From positions 34,481 to 98,480 of the forward strand of contig JAUWAB010000008.1 in NCBI GenBank assembly GCA_030602265.1: DNA of 64,000 bases, read 5' to 3'. Every line of letters begins with the position of its first letter. Position 1 is the stretch's first letter. The position numbers were made by a program, and so were the translations under genes. This document shows, piece by piece, positions 25,326 to 33,572 of this stretch. This DNA comes from Prolixibacteraceae bacterium (GTDB lineage Bacteria > Bacteroidota > Bacteroidia > Bacteroidales > Prolixibacteraceae). A model generated the notes under the pieces. It did not search any database. It was not told the DNA's origin and was given only the letters and a program-made list of their open reading frames with translations.

Positions 25326-27707
25326 ATGCAGCATAAGTATCAGAAATGGTTATTCGCCGGCAGAAAAAAGGAACTGCTCAGATGGTTCCCGGTCCTGGCC
25401 GTTGGAGTGGTTCTGGGATTTATACTCATGGCCGTACCGCGACCTTTGTTCGATACTCCCTGTTCCACTTTGCTGGAGACCGGAGAAGGCCATCTGTTAG
25501 GGGCACGGATCGCTCCCGACGGTCAGTGGCGATTTCCGGCGCCAGATTCAGTTCCATACAGGTTTGAAAAGGCGCTCCTGCAGTTTGAAGACCGCCATTT
25601 CTACCGGCACCCCGGGATCAATCCCGTCAGCCTTGCGAAGGCTTTAGTCCGCAATATCAGGGCAGGCAGGGTGGTTAGCGGGGGCAGTACGGTCACCATG
25701 CAGGTAGCCCGTATGGCCAGACAGGGAAAGCCACGGAACCTGGCCAGCAAGCTGACAGAAATGGCGTGGGCGCTCAACCTGGAAATGCGATTCAGCAAGA
25801 AAGAGATCCTGACCATGTATGCTGCCAATGCCCCTTTCGGCGGAAATGTTGTCGGACTGGAGGCAGCCGCCTGGCGATATTACCACAGGCCACCCCATAT
25901 GCTCTCCTGGGGAGAGGCGGCTCTATTGGCCGTATTGCCCAATTCCCCGTCGCTTATTTTTCCGGGGAAAAATGACACGCTATTGATTAACAAGCGAAAC
26001 AGGCTTTTAGACAAGCTCCTTGAGAACAAAACCATTGATGCGCTGACCTGTGAACTGGCAAAAAGTGAACCCGTGCCACAGCAGGTTTACAGGCTTCCCG
26101 ACGAGGCATACCACCTGCTGGAATTCGCAGCCAGGAGGCAACAGGGAAAAAGGATCCGGACTACCCTGAACACATGGCTTCAGCAACAGGTAAACGAAGC
26201 TCTTCTTCGCCATACCAGGCAATTAGCAGGAAACAATATCCACAATGCAGCCGCAATGGTTGCGGAGGTCCGGACCGGCAAAGTACTGGCCTACACAGGA
26301 AATGTCCCTTCCTTTGAAAGCCCCGGAAGGGGTCACCACGTGGATATTATCCGCTCGCCACGTAGCAGCGGGAGTATCCTGAAACCCTTTCTGTATGCGG
26401 CCATGACAGACAGGGGGATGCTGGCCCCAAATCAATTAATCGCCGATATCCCTACCCGCTTCGGGGGGTTCAGTCCGATGAATTTCAGCCGGGATTACGA
26501 TGGGGCTGTTCCTGCGTCGGAGGCATTAGCCCGCTCCCTTAACGTGCCGGCAGTGAAGATGCTGCAACAGTTTGGGGTAGATCCCTTTTTCCATTTTCTG
26601 GGAAAGGCAGGTATGACCACATTAAACCGTCCGGCCAGCCATTACGGGCTTTCACTGATCTTAGGCGGAGCGGAAACCACGCTTTGGGACTTGGGCGGTA
26701 TGTATGCCAGCCTGGCCAGAATTGCAGTCAGCAATGAGGAAAAAGACGGCTTCTATCCGGTAAATCCATTTCAGCCGCTTATCTGGGAATATGGAGAAAT
26801 CCTCAGGGAAGGAGAAGAAACCAGCCAGCCTTTTCTAAAGGCCGGTGCGGTATGGCTGACGATCAAGGCATTGCAGCAGGTAACCCGTCCCGACGAAGAG
26901 ACCGGATGGGAAAATTTCGCCGGCACCCGCCACATTGCATGGAAAACCGGAACCAGTTTCGGTTTCCGCGACGGATGGGCGGTAGGATTTACCAAAGACC
27001 ACGTGGTGGCGGTCTGGACCGGCAATGCTTATGGGGAAGGAAGGCCTGGACTGACGGGAACCGCAACGGCCGCCCCGCTAATGTTCACGATATTCGGAAT
27101 GTTGCCGGCATCCGGAGATTTCAGCATGCCCGCCGACGAACTGGTTCCGGTGGCATTCTGCCGGCAGAGCGGATTCCTGCCATCCCCCTTTTGCGACGAT
27201 AAAGATACGTTGTATGTTCCTGCGAATATCCAGACCGGGATATGTCCATACCACCAGCCGGTGCATCTCGACAGTCAGGGCAGGCTCAGGGTGACCAGCA
27301 ACTGCTGGCCGGTAGCACAGATGATAACCCGGAACTGGTTTGTCCTGCCGCCGGTTCAGGAATACTTTTACCGGAGAAAACACCCTGAATATCGCAGCCT
27401 GCCGGCTTTTATGCCCGGTTGCGGCGAAGGATCCCTTCCCATGGAACTGATCTATCCCAGGGAAATGAACCGGATTTTCATTCCACGCCAATTAGACGGT
27501 TCTCCGGGGGAGGCGCTTTTTGAGATAGCACACCGAAATCCGGAAACCGAAATACACTGGTTTGTCGATGAAGAATTTGCAGGGACCACCACCCGGTACC
27601 ACCAGATGAACCTGCGGCCCGGGCCGGGCTGGCATGTCCTTACCGCCACCGATCAGCACGGCAATCAGTTAAAAAAGCGGTTTCAGGTAGTGCAGACAGA
27701 GGATTAA
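25326..27707 (+). CDS. pbpC: Penicillin-binding protein 1C
   Basis: A 793-residue bifunctional peptidoglycan synthase. It has a short cytoplasmic tail and one membrane anchor (about residues 21-40). A GT51 glycosyltransferase domain follows with catalytic Glu88 in EDRHFYRHPG and GGSTVTMQVAR. The transpeptidase domain has SxxK at Ser350-Lys353 (SGSILKP), SLN in ARSLNVPAV and KTGTS at 540-544. The C-terminal part (about 690-793) is the BiPBP-type domain typical of PBP1C. It follows the alpha-2-macroglobulin gene by four bases, so both are co-transcribed. PBP1C is thought to repair peptidoglycan damage, and the macroglobulin to guard the breach. No terminator follows immediately. Confidence 0.95.
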   Translation: MQHKYQKWLFAGRKKELLRWFPVLAVGVVLGFILMAVPRPLFDTPCSTLLETGEGHLLGARIAPDGQWRFPAPDSVPYRFEKALLQFEDRHFYRHPGINPVSLAKALVRNIRAGRVVSGGSTVTMQVARMARQGKPRNLASKLTEMAWALNLEMRFSKKEILTMYAANAPFGGNVVGLEAAAWRYYHRPPHMLSWGEAALLAVLPNSPSLIFPGKNDTLLINKRNRLLDKLLENKTIDALTCELAKSEPVPQQVYRLPDEAYHLLEFAARRQQGKRIRTTLNTWLQQQVNEALLRHTRQLAGNNIHNAAAMVAEVRTGKVLAYTGNVPSFESPGRGHHVDIIRSPRSSGSILKPFLYAAMTDRGMLAPNQLIADIPTRFGGFSPMNFSRDYDGAVPASEALARSLNVPAVKMLQQFGVDPFFHFLGKAGMTTLNRPASHYGLSLILGGAETTLWDLGGMYASLARIAVSNEEKDGFYPVNPFQPLIWEYGEILREGEETSQPFLKAGAVWLTIKALQQVTRPDEETGWENFAGTRHIAWKTGTSFGFRDGWAVGFTKDHVVAVWTGNAYGEGRPGLTGTATAAPLMFTIFGMLPASGDFSMPADELVPVAFCRQSGFLPSPFCDDKDTLYVPANIQTGICPYHQPVHLDSQGRLRVTSNCWPVAQMITRNWFVLPPVQEYFYRRKHPEYRSLPAFMPGCGEGSLPMELIYPREMNRIFIPRQLDGSPGEALFEIAHRNPETEIHWFVDEEFAGTTTRYHQMNLRPGPGWHVLTATDQHGNQLKKRFQVVQTED

Positions 27708-27732
27708 CGGCTGCCCCGTTCAAATATTCCAT

Positions 27733-27740
27733 TAACTTTG
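27733..27740 (+). promoter_or_regulatory. -7 promoter element TAACTTTG for the YggS gene
   Basis: A perfect consensus match about 50 bases upstream of the ATG at 27786. It overlaps an alternative start at 27738, which argues for the downstream start. Confidence 0.65.
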
Positions 27741-27785
27741 CAAGGGAGAATTCAGTTCCCAAAAAAAAGAAGTTTTATATCAGCT

Positions 27786-28457
27786 ATGACCATCGCAGAA
27801 AACCTGATCAGGATAAAAAACAGCCTGCCTGCAGGAGTAAAACTGGCAGCCGTTTCCAAAACCCATCCGGTGGAAGATATTATGGAAGCTTATGCAACCG
27901 GGCACCGATGTTTTGCAGAGAACAAAGCCCAGGAGTTGTCGGCCAAACAGCCACTGTTACCTTCCGATATTGAATGGCATTTTATAGGCCATATGCAAAC
28001 CAACAAGGTAAAGTATATTGCCGGATTCGTTACCCTGATCCATTCCGTGGATTCACTGAAACTACTGCAGGTGATCGACAAGGAGGCGTTGAAAAATAAC
28101 CGGGTAATTGCATGCCTGCTTCAGTTCCATATTGCCGAAGAGGAAACCAAATTCGGACTGTCACCGGATGAAGCCCTTGAAATGCTTCATTCCACAGCAT
28201 TTGCCGGTTTAAAAAATATCCGCATTGCCGGCATTATGGGAATGGCCACTTTTACGGAAGACACCGGCCAGGTAAGGCGGGAATTCAGGCAACTAAAATC
28301 CATCTTCGACCGGCTGAAAAGGGAATATTTTGCTGAAGATCCCGGATTTTGTGAAATTTCCATGGGGATGTCGGACGATTACCGGGTTGCGGTAGAGGAA
28401 GGGTCTACGCTGGTCAGGGTGGGCAGCAGCATATTCGGTGCACGCAGCTATTGCTGA
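27786..28457 (+). CDS. YggS family pyridoxal phosphate homeostasis protein
   Basis: A 223-residue single-domain PLP-binding protein of the YggS/PLPBP family. It has the alanine-racemase-like TIM barrel without the C-terminal catalytic domain. The PLP lysine is in LAAVSKTHP; FAENKAQEL, WHFIGHMQTNKVKYI, SVDSLKLLQVID and EISMGMSDDYRVAVEEGSTLVRVG are family signatures. It buffers PLP in the cytoplasm and affects amino-acid balance; it has no known catalysis. An in-frame start at 27738 would add 16 residues but overlaps the promoter element. It is convergent with the DUF4494 gene (18-base gap). Confidence 0.95.
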   Translation: MTIAENLIRIKNSLPAGVKLAAVSKTHPVEDIMEAYATGHRCFAENKAQELSAKQPLLPSDIEWHFIGHMQTNKVKYIAGFVTLIHSVDSLKLLQVIDKEALKNNRVIACLLQFHIAEEETKFGLSPDEALEMLHSTAFAGLKNIRIAGIMGMATFTEDTGQVRREFRQLKSIFDRLKREYFAEDPGFCEISMGMSDDYRVAVEEGSTLVRVGSSIFGARSYC

Positions 28458-28475
28458 TTCAGGATATAAAATAAG

Positions 28476-28952
28476 TCAGTCCTGTTCCGGGGAATCAACA
28501 GGTGCAGCAGATGTTGTAACTACCGGCTTGTAAGGGAATACATCCACTATGGTACTCACGGCGATGGCAGAAACCACATAAGGGACCACCAAAAAAGAAA
28601 GTGCCTCGTTGAGCTGTTTGAGAGCCTCTTCGATATCGTCGGCCTGAACCAGGTAGAAAGTACGCAATTTTTTCTCCTTCCCGGCTTCTTCATCAATGGT
28701 CACGAGATTGATGGTAGCTTTGTACCACCATTCACCGGCCTCGGCAGGAAAGACCTCGGCAATTTTGGACTTTTTCAGATCGGTAACGATAAATTCGCCC
28801 CTAACCATAGTCTGTAATTCGGCAATAATCCGGGCTTCGGCATCTGTAAAGGAAACTGCATCAAGCAGATAATTCTCTGAAACGTTCCTTTCACGTCCAT
28901 TTTCGTCAATTTTCTGATATTTTACTTTGGCTTCAAACCAGGTCTGCATCAT
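28476..28952 (-). CDS. DUF4494 domain protein (Bacteroidota-specific)
   Basis: A 158-residue cytoplasmic protein without signal or membrane segments. The pattern WFEAKVKYQKI, VSENYLLDAVSFTDAEARI, the middle EVFPAEAGEWWYKA and VDEEAGKEKKLRTFYLVQA match DUF4494, a family I know only from Bacteroidota and without assigned function. The domain has two repeated beta-alpha halves, each starting with a W-(Y/F)-K/E-A-K pattern. A TAAATTTG element lies 20 bases upstream. Met2 at 28949 is an alternative start. Single gene. Confidence 0.85.
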   Translation of the reverse strand: MMQTWFEAKVKYQKIDENGRERNVSENYLLDAVSFTDAEARIIAELQTMVRGEFIVTDLKKSKIAEVFPAEAGEWWYKATINLVTIDEEAGKEKKLRTFYLVQADDIEEALKQLNEALSFLVVPYVVSAIAVSTIVDVFPYKPVVTTSAAPVDSPEQD

Positions 28953-28971
28953 GATATTCTGTTTTAGCCCG

Positions 28972-28979
28972 CAAATTTA
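28972..28979 (-). promoter_or_regulatory. -7 promoter element TAAATTTG for the DUF4494 gene
   Basis: The plus strand reads CAAATTTA, 20 bases before the start codon. Confidence 0.55.
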
Positions 28980-29008
28980 AGGGAATTTGTTCAGGAAAAA
29001 CAAAAAAA

Positions 29009-29030
29009 GGCCTGCCTCAACAGGCAGGCC
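29009..29030 (-). terminator. Terminator of the porin-PII-Amt operon
   Basis: A perfect 9-bp stem (GGCCTGCCT with AGGCAGGCC) around a CAAC loop. On the minus strand it is followed by seven T residues. It lies about 70 bases after the Amt stop codon. Confidence 0.9.
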
Positions 29031-29099
29031 CTAAAGAATTAAATCAGACCAAAAACTTGTGTAATGGGAGTCTATTCATCCTAAAAAAAATGCAGTCAA

Positions 29100-30359
29100 C
29101 TAATTATAGGCACTTTCGCCATGTTCGTATATATCGAGACCCTCTTCCTCCACACGGCGGGAGACGCGCAATCCGACTGTTGCCTTCAGGACTTTGAACA
29201 GGATAAAGCCGAGTCCCATAGCCCAGGCAGCCACTGAAACCACCCCAATCAGCTGGGAGAGCAGCAGGGCAGCGCCACCGCCATAGAAAAGTCCGCCTTC
29301 GGTTGCCAGCAGGCCGACCATCAGGGTTCCAAATGCCCCGTTGATTCCATGGACAGATATGGCACCTACCGGATCGTCGATTCTCAGGACATGGTCGAAG
29401 AAGGTTACGGAGAAAACCAGGAGGACGCCGGCAAGCAGGCCTATAACCACTGCCCCGGCGGGAGAAACGATGTCACAGCCTGCCGTAATGGCCACAAGAC
29501 CGGCCAGGGCACCGTTCAATGCAAGGCTGAGTGCCGGCTTTCCGAAACGCAGCCAGCTGGTAACCAGGGCTGAGGTCGTTCCGGCAGCTGCGGCAAGGTT
29601 CGTCGTCACGAATATATGAGAAATCGCCGAAGCATTCTCTGAACCTGAGGCTGCCAGCTGTGAACCTGGGTTGAATCCGAACCAGCCCAGCCAAAGGATA
29701 AAAACACCTAATGCACCATAGGTCATGTTCTGCCCGGGAATAGCATTCACCTTCTTTCCGGAATATTTTCCGATTCGCGGTCCCAGGGCAATAGCCCCCA
29801 TAAGGGCAACCCAGGCACCGACGGAGTGAACAACCGTTGATCCGGCGAAATCATGGAAAGGCACCTCCATCTGTGACAACCAGCCACCGCCCCAGACCCA
29901 ATGGCCAGAAACCGGATAAATAAATGCCGTGATGGCGATGGAGTAAAAGAAATAAGCCTTAAACTCCGTCCTTTCCGCCATGGCACCCGAGACAATCGTG
30001 GCAGCTGTTGCTGCGAATACCGTCTGAAATATAAGAAAAGCAAGGGCCGGGACACCGCCTTCCCAGCCCTTGGTGAAGAACAGATCAGGCTTGCCAATAA
30101 ATCCGGCGAAATCCGATCCAAACATTAGTCCGAAACCAATAAACCAGAATAAAAGGGAACCAAGCGAGAAATCTATGATATTCTTGGTCATAATGTTGAC
30201 CGTGTTCTTCTGGCGGGTAAATCCGGCCTCCACAAGGGCAAAACCAGCCTGCATAAAAAATACCAGGGCAGAGGCAATTAAAACCCATAAAGTATCTATC
30301 GACATGGCCAGGTCCATAACCGAACCCGCCATACTATCCAATGTAATATTTTCTTCCAT
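29100..30359 (-). CDS. amt: Ammonium transporter, Amt family
   Basis: A 419-residue inner-membrane channel with 11 predicted membrane segments. It conducts ammonium/ammonia into the cell for assimilation. Family sequences: FFMQAGFALVEAGFTRQKN, the substrate-gate region VFAATAATIVSGAMAER, the twin-histidine region (FAGSTVVHSVGAW and the later ISVHGINGAFG) and AVIGLLAG. The amino terminus MEENITLDSM is a short periplasmic-side extension. It is last in a minus-strand operon after the porin and PII genes (26-base gap to PII), and a strong terminator follows. PII normally docks on Amt to close it when nitrogen is plentiful, which the gene pairing supports. Confidence 0.96.
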   Translation of the reverse strand: MEENITLDSMAGSVMDLAMSIDTLWVLIASALVFFMQAGFALVEAGFTRQKNTVNIMTKNIIDFSLGSLLFWFIGFGLMFGSDFAGFIGKPDLFFTKGWEGGVPALAFLIFQTVFAATAATIVSGAMAERTEFKAYFFYSIAITAFIYPVSGHWVWGGGWLSQMEVPFHDFAGSTVVHSVGAWVALMGAIALGPRIGKYSGKKVNAIPGQNMTYGALGVFILWLGWFGFNPGSQLAASGSENASAISHIFVTTNLAAAAGTTSALVTSWLRFGKPALSLALNGALAGLVAITAGCDIVSPAGAVVIGLLAGVLLVFSVTFFDHVLRIDDPVGAISVHGINGAFGTLMVGLLATEGGLFYGGGAALLLSQLIGVVSVAAWAMGLGFILFKVLKATVGLRVSRRVEEEGLDIYEHGESAYN

Positions 30360-30385
30360 TTTCTATAAAACTAAAAATTTAACTA

Positions 30386-30742
30386 CTATTCCTCTAATCC
30401 CTTGATATACAAAGACTCATCACCAATTTCACCTGTCCGGATACGGTAAGATTGTTCAATATTGCTGACGAAAATCTTACCATCCCCGATATCACCGGTT
30501 CGCGCTGATCCCATAATGGCATCGATGGTTTTCTGAACATTCTTGTCGCGGACAATAATCGACAAAATGGTACGCTCGATCGTACTGGTATCGTAGACAA
30601 CCCCCCTGTAGAGGCGTCCTTCGCGGGTCTGGCCCACTCCTCTGACATCCCAGAATGAGAAGAACTCGATACCTGCATCATGAAGAGCATCTTTGACCTC
30701 CTCAAACTTGATCTTTCTGATAATTGCTTCGATTTTCTTCAT
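30386..30742 (-). CDS. Nitrogen regulatory protein P-II (GlnB/GlnK family)
   Basis: A 118-residue PII signal protein, probably GlnK-like because it adjoins amt. It binds ATP/ADP and 2-oxoglutarate and reports nitrogen status. The T-loop region reads RGVGQTREGRLYRGVV and keeps the tyrosine that is uridylylated in proteobacteria. The B-loop GSARTGDIGDGKIFV and the C-loop IRTGE are conserved. The segment after the T-loop, DTSTIERTILSIIV, differs from the usual LPK pattern, so effector response may differ. The gene lies 24 bases after the porin gene and 26 before amt. Confidence 0.93.
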   Translation of the reverse strand: MKKIEAIIRKIKFEEVKDALHDAGIEFFSFWDVRGVGQTREGRLYRGVVYDTSTIERTILSIIVRDKNVQKTIDAIMGSARTGDIGDGKIFVSNIEQSYRIRTGEIGDESLYIKGLEE

Positions 30743-30766
30743 TGTATATTATTTTAATTGATTGAT

Positions 30767-31414
30767 CTATAGCGTAATGCCAAATACAATGTGGAACTGC
30801 TCCATTCTGGGGTTCAAAACAATGGTTGAGAAAACTGGCAGGACAAACGAATCGGTCAAACGGATTTCCCTGGTCCCTGTTAGTCCGATATTGCACACAT
30901 TGAACTTACCTCCGGGATTATGCCATCCATCGCCAGCGCCTATGAACCAGTTAACAGGACCGGTGGTAATGCCTGCCTCCAGATAAATATCCCCTCCGGC
31001 AGATTCGGCCCCTTCATTCAGGATATAATTGGCAGAAAAACTGAACACCCCCTTTTCAAACCCACCGTTCAACTCCCAGGCATGGGCATTTGCCTCAAAA
31101 AAAGAAGTCCCGGGGAAGTAATACTTGGTTAAGCCCAGAGAGAGCCCGGACTTAAAACCATAGGAAGCATAGAGGTCGGCCTCGGAGAACTCGCCATCGG
31201 CAAATCCATAGGATCCCCAGGCACCGGCGGTGAATCCGCCAAGTGAATATTCCAATACAGGCTGAAATGCGGCACCATTTCCAAACTTTACTCCCCTCCA
31301 GATATAACTGCTGACCACATCAGCCCCTACGTTCAGGGTTCCGCCCTTTTCCCCGGCGATGGATATTACCGGGAGTAGTGCAAGTAACGACAGAATAACA
31401 AGATTTTTTTTCAT
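30767..31414 (-). CDS. TorF-like putative outer-membrane porin (Gcw_chp type)
   Basis: A 215-residue exported protein. A signal peptide (MKKNLVILSLLALLPVISIAG) is followed by alternating beta-strand sequence with many aromatic girdle residues, e.g. VVSSYIWRGVKFGNG, GAWGSYGFADG and WELNGGFEKGVF, ending in a strand with a terminal aromatic/hydrophobic pattern (FHIVFGITL). This fits the small beta-barrel family annotated TorF or Gcw_chp, which is frequently found beside PII and Amt genes. It may admit ammonium or another small nitrogen source through the outer membrane; that role is inferred from context. It is the first gene of the operon, with a 496-base gap upstream. Confidence 0.75.
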   Translation of the reverse strand: MKKNLVILSLLALLPVISIAGEKGGTLNVGADVVSSYIWRGVKFGNGAAFQPVLEYSLGGFTAGAWGSYGFADGEFSEADLYASYGFKSGLSLGLTKYYFPGTSFFEANAHAWELNGGFEKGVFSFSANYILNEGAESAGGDIYLEAGITTGPVNWFIGAGDGWHNPGGKFNVCNIGLTGTREIRLTDSFVLPVFSTIVLNPRMEQFHIVFGITL

Positions 31415-31880
31415 AAAAGATGATTTTAAGTTAAAAACAACAGCACAAAATATTTAATTATCATATCATTTCTTTTTACCTATTTTTCGATATATACCCC
31501 AATATTTTTATTTGTTTAGACCAAAACTATGCTTATTCTTTTTTGCATACCCCATATTTTTTTGCATTATATCCATAAATTAACATTAATTTTATTTTAT
31601 ACCCCCATTTAAAAATATTTAAAAAAGCAACAATTACACTCAATTGCCTGGAGAACAGCATTATAATCTTTTTTCTATCATTAGCCAATTAAATTTGTCT
31701 TTTTTCTATTTTTTAATCATTTTATTGTCTTTTAGTATTCAACAGACAGACATTTATTGATCCGGATTTCCATACTATTTTTCATTTCAATTTTAAATAC
31801 CCGGATAATTTTCATTAAATCCATCTCCGGGGCACTCATACTTCCTTTACCGAATGAGGTATGGAAAGACACTCTTTTTC
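31415..31880. other. AT-rich intergenic region between the amt operon and argH
   Basis: Divergent control region with no gene. A minus-strand TAGTTTTG (-7 consensus) lies at 31522-31529, 108 bases before the porin start. TTTTTTGCAT occurs twice nearby (about 31540 and 31560). No clear sigma-54 site (GG-N10-GC) was found by eye. Confidence 0.4.
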
Positions 31881-31888
31881 TATCTTTG
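31881..31888 (+). promoter_or_regulatory. -7 promoter element TATCTTTG for argH
   Basis: A perfect consensus match 23 bases upstream of the ATG at 31911. It lies inside a possible longer frame from 31854 and so excludes that start. Confidence 0.7.
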
Positions 31889-31910
31889 TAATCATTTTAA
31901 GATTATTCAT

Positions 31911-33242
31911 ATGAAGCTTTGGGAAAAAGGGGTATCCGTGGATGCCGCAATTGAGAAATTTACGGTTGGCAAGGACCGGGAGCTGGATGTATTACTGGCA
32001 CCCTTCGACATATTGGGATCCATCGCACATGTTATCATGCTTGAATCCATCGGCCTGATCGGACGGGAAGAACTGCCGCTTCTTTTGACCGAGCTGAAAA
32101 GTCTCTATCAGGAATCCCTGAAACCCGGATTCATCATTGAACCGGGAGTTGAGGACATTCACTCCCAGGTGGAATTGATGTTAACGCGGAAACTGGGAGA
32201 TCTGGGTAAAAAGATCCACAGTGGCCGATCGAGGAATGACCAGGTACTGCTCGACCTTAAACTATTTATTCGCTCAAGACTGGAAACAATTGTGGAGAAA
32301 ACCAACATCCTCGCGGGTATCATGCTTGAAAAAAGCGAGAAACACAAGGATGTACTCATGCCGGGCTACACCCACCTTCAGATTGCCATGCCTTCCAGTT
32401 TCGGATTGTGGTTCGGAGCCTGGGCTGAAAGCCTTACCGACGACCTGATGATTTTGCAATCCGCATGGAAGCTCACCAACCAGAATCCCCTGGGTTCAGC
32501 AGCAGGCTATGGATCCTCCTTTCCGCTTAACCGCACCTTAACCACACGCCTGCTTGGTTTCGAACATCTTAATTATAATGTGATTTACGCCCAGATGGGA
32601 AGGGGAAAAACAGAGAGAGTCGTATCCTTCGCAATCTCCAACCTGGCCGCAACCCTCTCTAAATTAGCGTTCGATGTATGCTTGTATATGAGCCAGAACT
32701 TCAACTTTGTTTCTCTTCCCGACGAACTCACCACCGGATCGAGCATTATGCCACACAAAAAGAATCCTGATGTCTTTGAGCTGATCCGCGGACATTGCAA
32801 CAAACTACAGGGACTTCCCATGCAAATTACCCTTATTGCCAATAACCTGCCCAGTGGTTATTTCCGCGATCTGCAGGTAATGAAAGAGCTGATACTCCCC
32901 GCATTTGAAGAATTGGAAGCATGTCTCGACATCGCCGCATACGCACTGGACAATATAAGGATTAACCACACCATCCTTGAAGACAGGAAATACGACTACC
33001 TGTTCAGTGTTGAAGAGGTCAACAAACTGACTTTAAAAGGCATGCCCTTCAGAGATGCCTACAAGGAAATTGGGCGACAGATTGCTGAAGGTGAATTCAG
33101 ACCCGAAAAAAAAGTAGACCACACGCACGAGGGGAGTATAGGAAACCTTTGCCTCGGGGAAATTGCCGCAAAAAAAGAGGAGATCCTGCAAGGATTCAAC
33201 TTTGCGGATGTAAATCACGCTATCACAAAACTACTTCATTAA
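31911..33242 (+). CDS. argH: Argininosuccinate lyase
   Basis: A 443-residue enzyme of the fumarase/aspartase superfamily. It splits argininosuccinate into arginine and fumarate, the last step of arginine synthesis. Motifs: the first conserved block HSGRSRNDQVL, GYTHLQIAMPSSFG with the catalytic-region histidine, NPLGSAAGYGSSFPLNR, and the signature GSSIMPHKKNP with the catalytic serine loop. The length is normal. The start at 31911 is set by the promoter. The other arginine genes (argG, argC, argJ) are not in the window; the gene sits between the ammonium transport operon and gltBD, in keeping with a nitrogen theme. Confidence 0.95.
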   Translation: MKLWEKGVSVDAAIEKFTVGKDRELDVLLAPFDILGSIAHVIMLESIGLIGREELPLLLTELKSLYQESLKPGFIIEPGVEDIHSQVELMLTRKLGDLGKKIHSGRSRNDQVLLDLKLFIRSRLETIVEKTNILAGIMLEKSEKHKDVLMPGYTHLQIAMPSSFGLWFGAWAESLTDDLMILQSAWKLTNQNPLGSAAGYGSSFPLNRTLTTRLLGFEHLNYNVIYAQMGRGKTERVVSFAISNLAATLSKLAFDVCLYMSQNFNFVSLPDELTTGSSIMPHKKNPDVFELIRGHCNKLQGLPMQITLIANNLPSGYFRDLQVMKELILPAFEELEACLDIAAYALDNIRINHTILEDRKYDYLFSVEEVNKLTLKGMPFRDAYKEIGRQIAEGEFRPEKKVDHTHEGSIGNLCLGEIAAKKEEILQGFNFADVNHAITKLLH

Positions 33243-33572
33243 CAAATTCTTACATCAGTAATTCCGATTCAGTCCCCAATTCTTCCGATTCCCACTCCAA
33301 TGATCTGCAAACCGCTGTCGATGAATATAATTTGTCACGTTTTGCCTGAATAATAATTCCAAACTAAATAGAGGGCAATTAAATCTGCTATACGTTAAGA
33401 AAGTGTTATTATCTCTTACAAAAAAGACTCAATAAAAAGTATTTTTCAAGACAGAGTCTATTTTTGATTTCAATTCGTAAGTAATTATTGCGAATTTCTT
33501 CCTTTTTTACATTTTTTATCATAATTTGTGACAAAAGGACAAATAAAAGGATTATTGGGACCAGAAAATATT
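33243..33572. other. AT-rich intergenic region upstream of gltB
   Basis: No gene, hairpin or clear -7 element. A GTG in frame at 33528 could add 15 residues to GltB. Confidence 0.4.

Noticed and set aside
31415..31880. Sigma-54 promoter for the amt operon
   Set aside because: No GG-N10-GC pattern found; only a housekeeping-type -7 element is visible.
33149..33349. Frame running off the end of argH into the gap before gltB
   Set aside because: It is a different frame within argH; the tail after the argH stop shows no conserved features.
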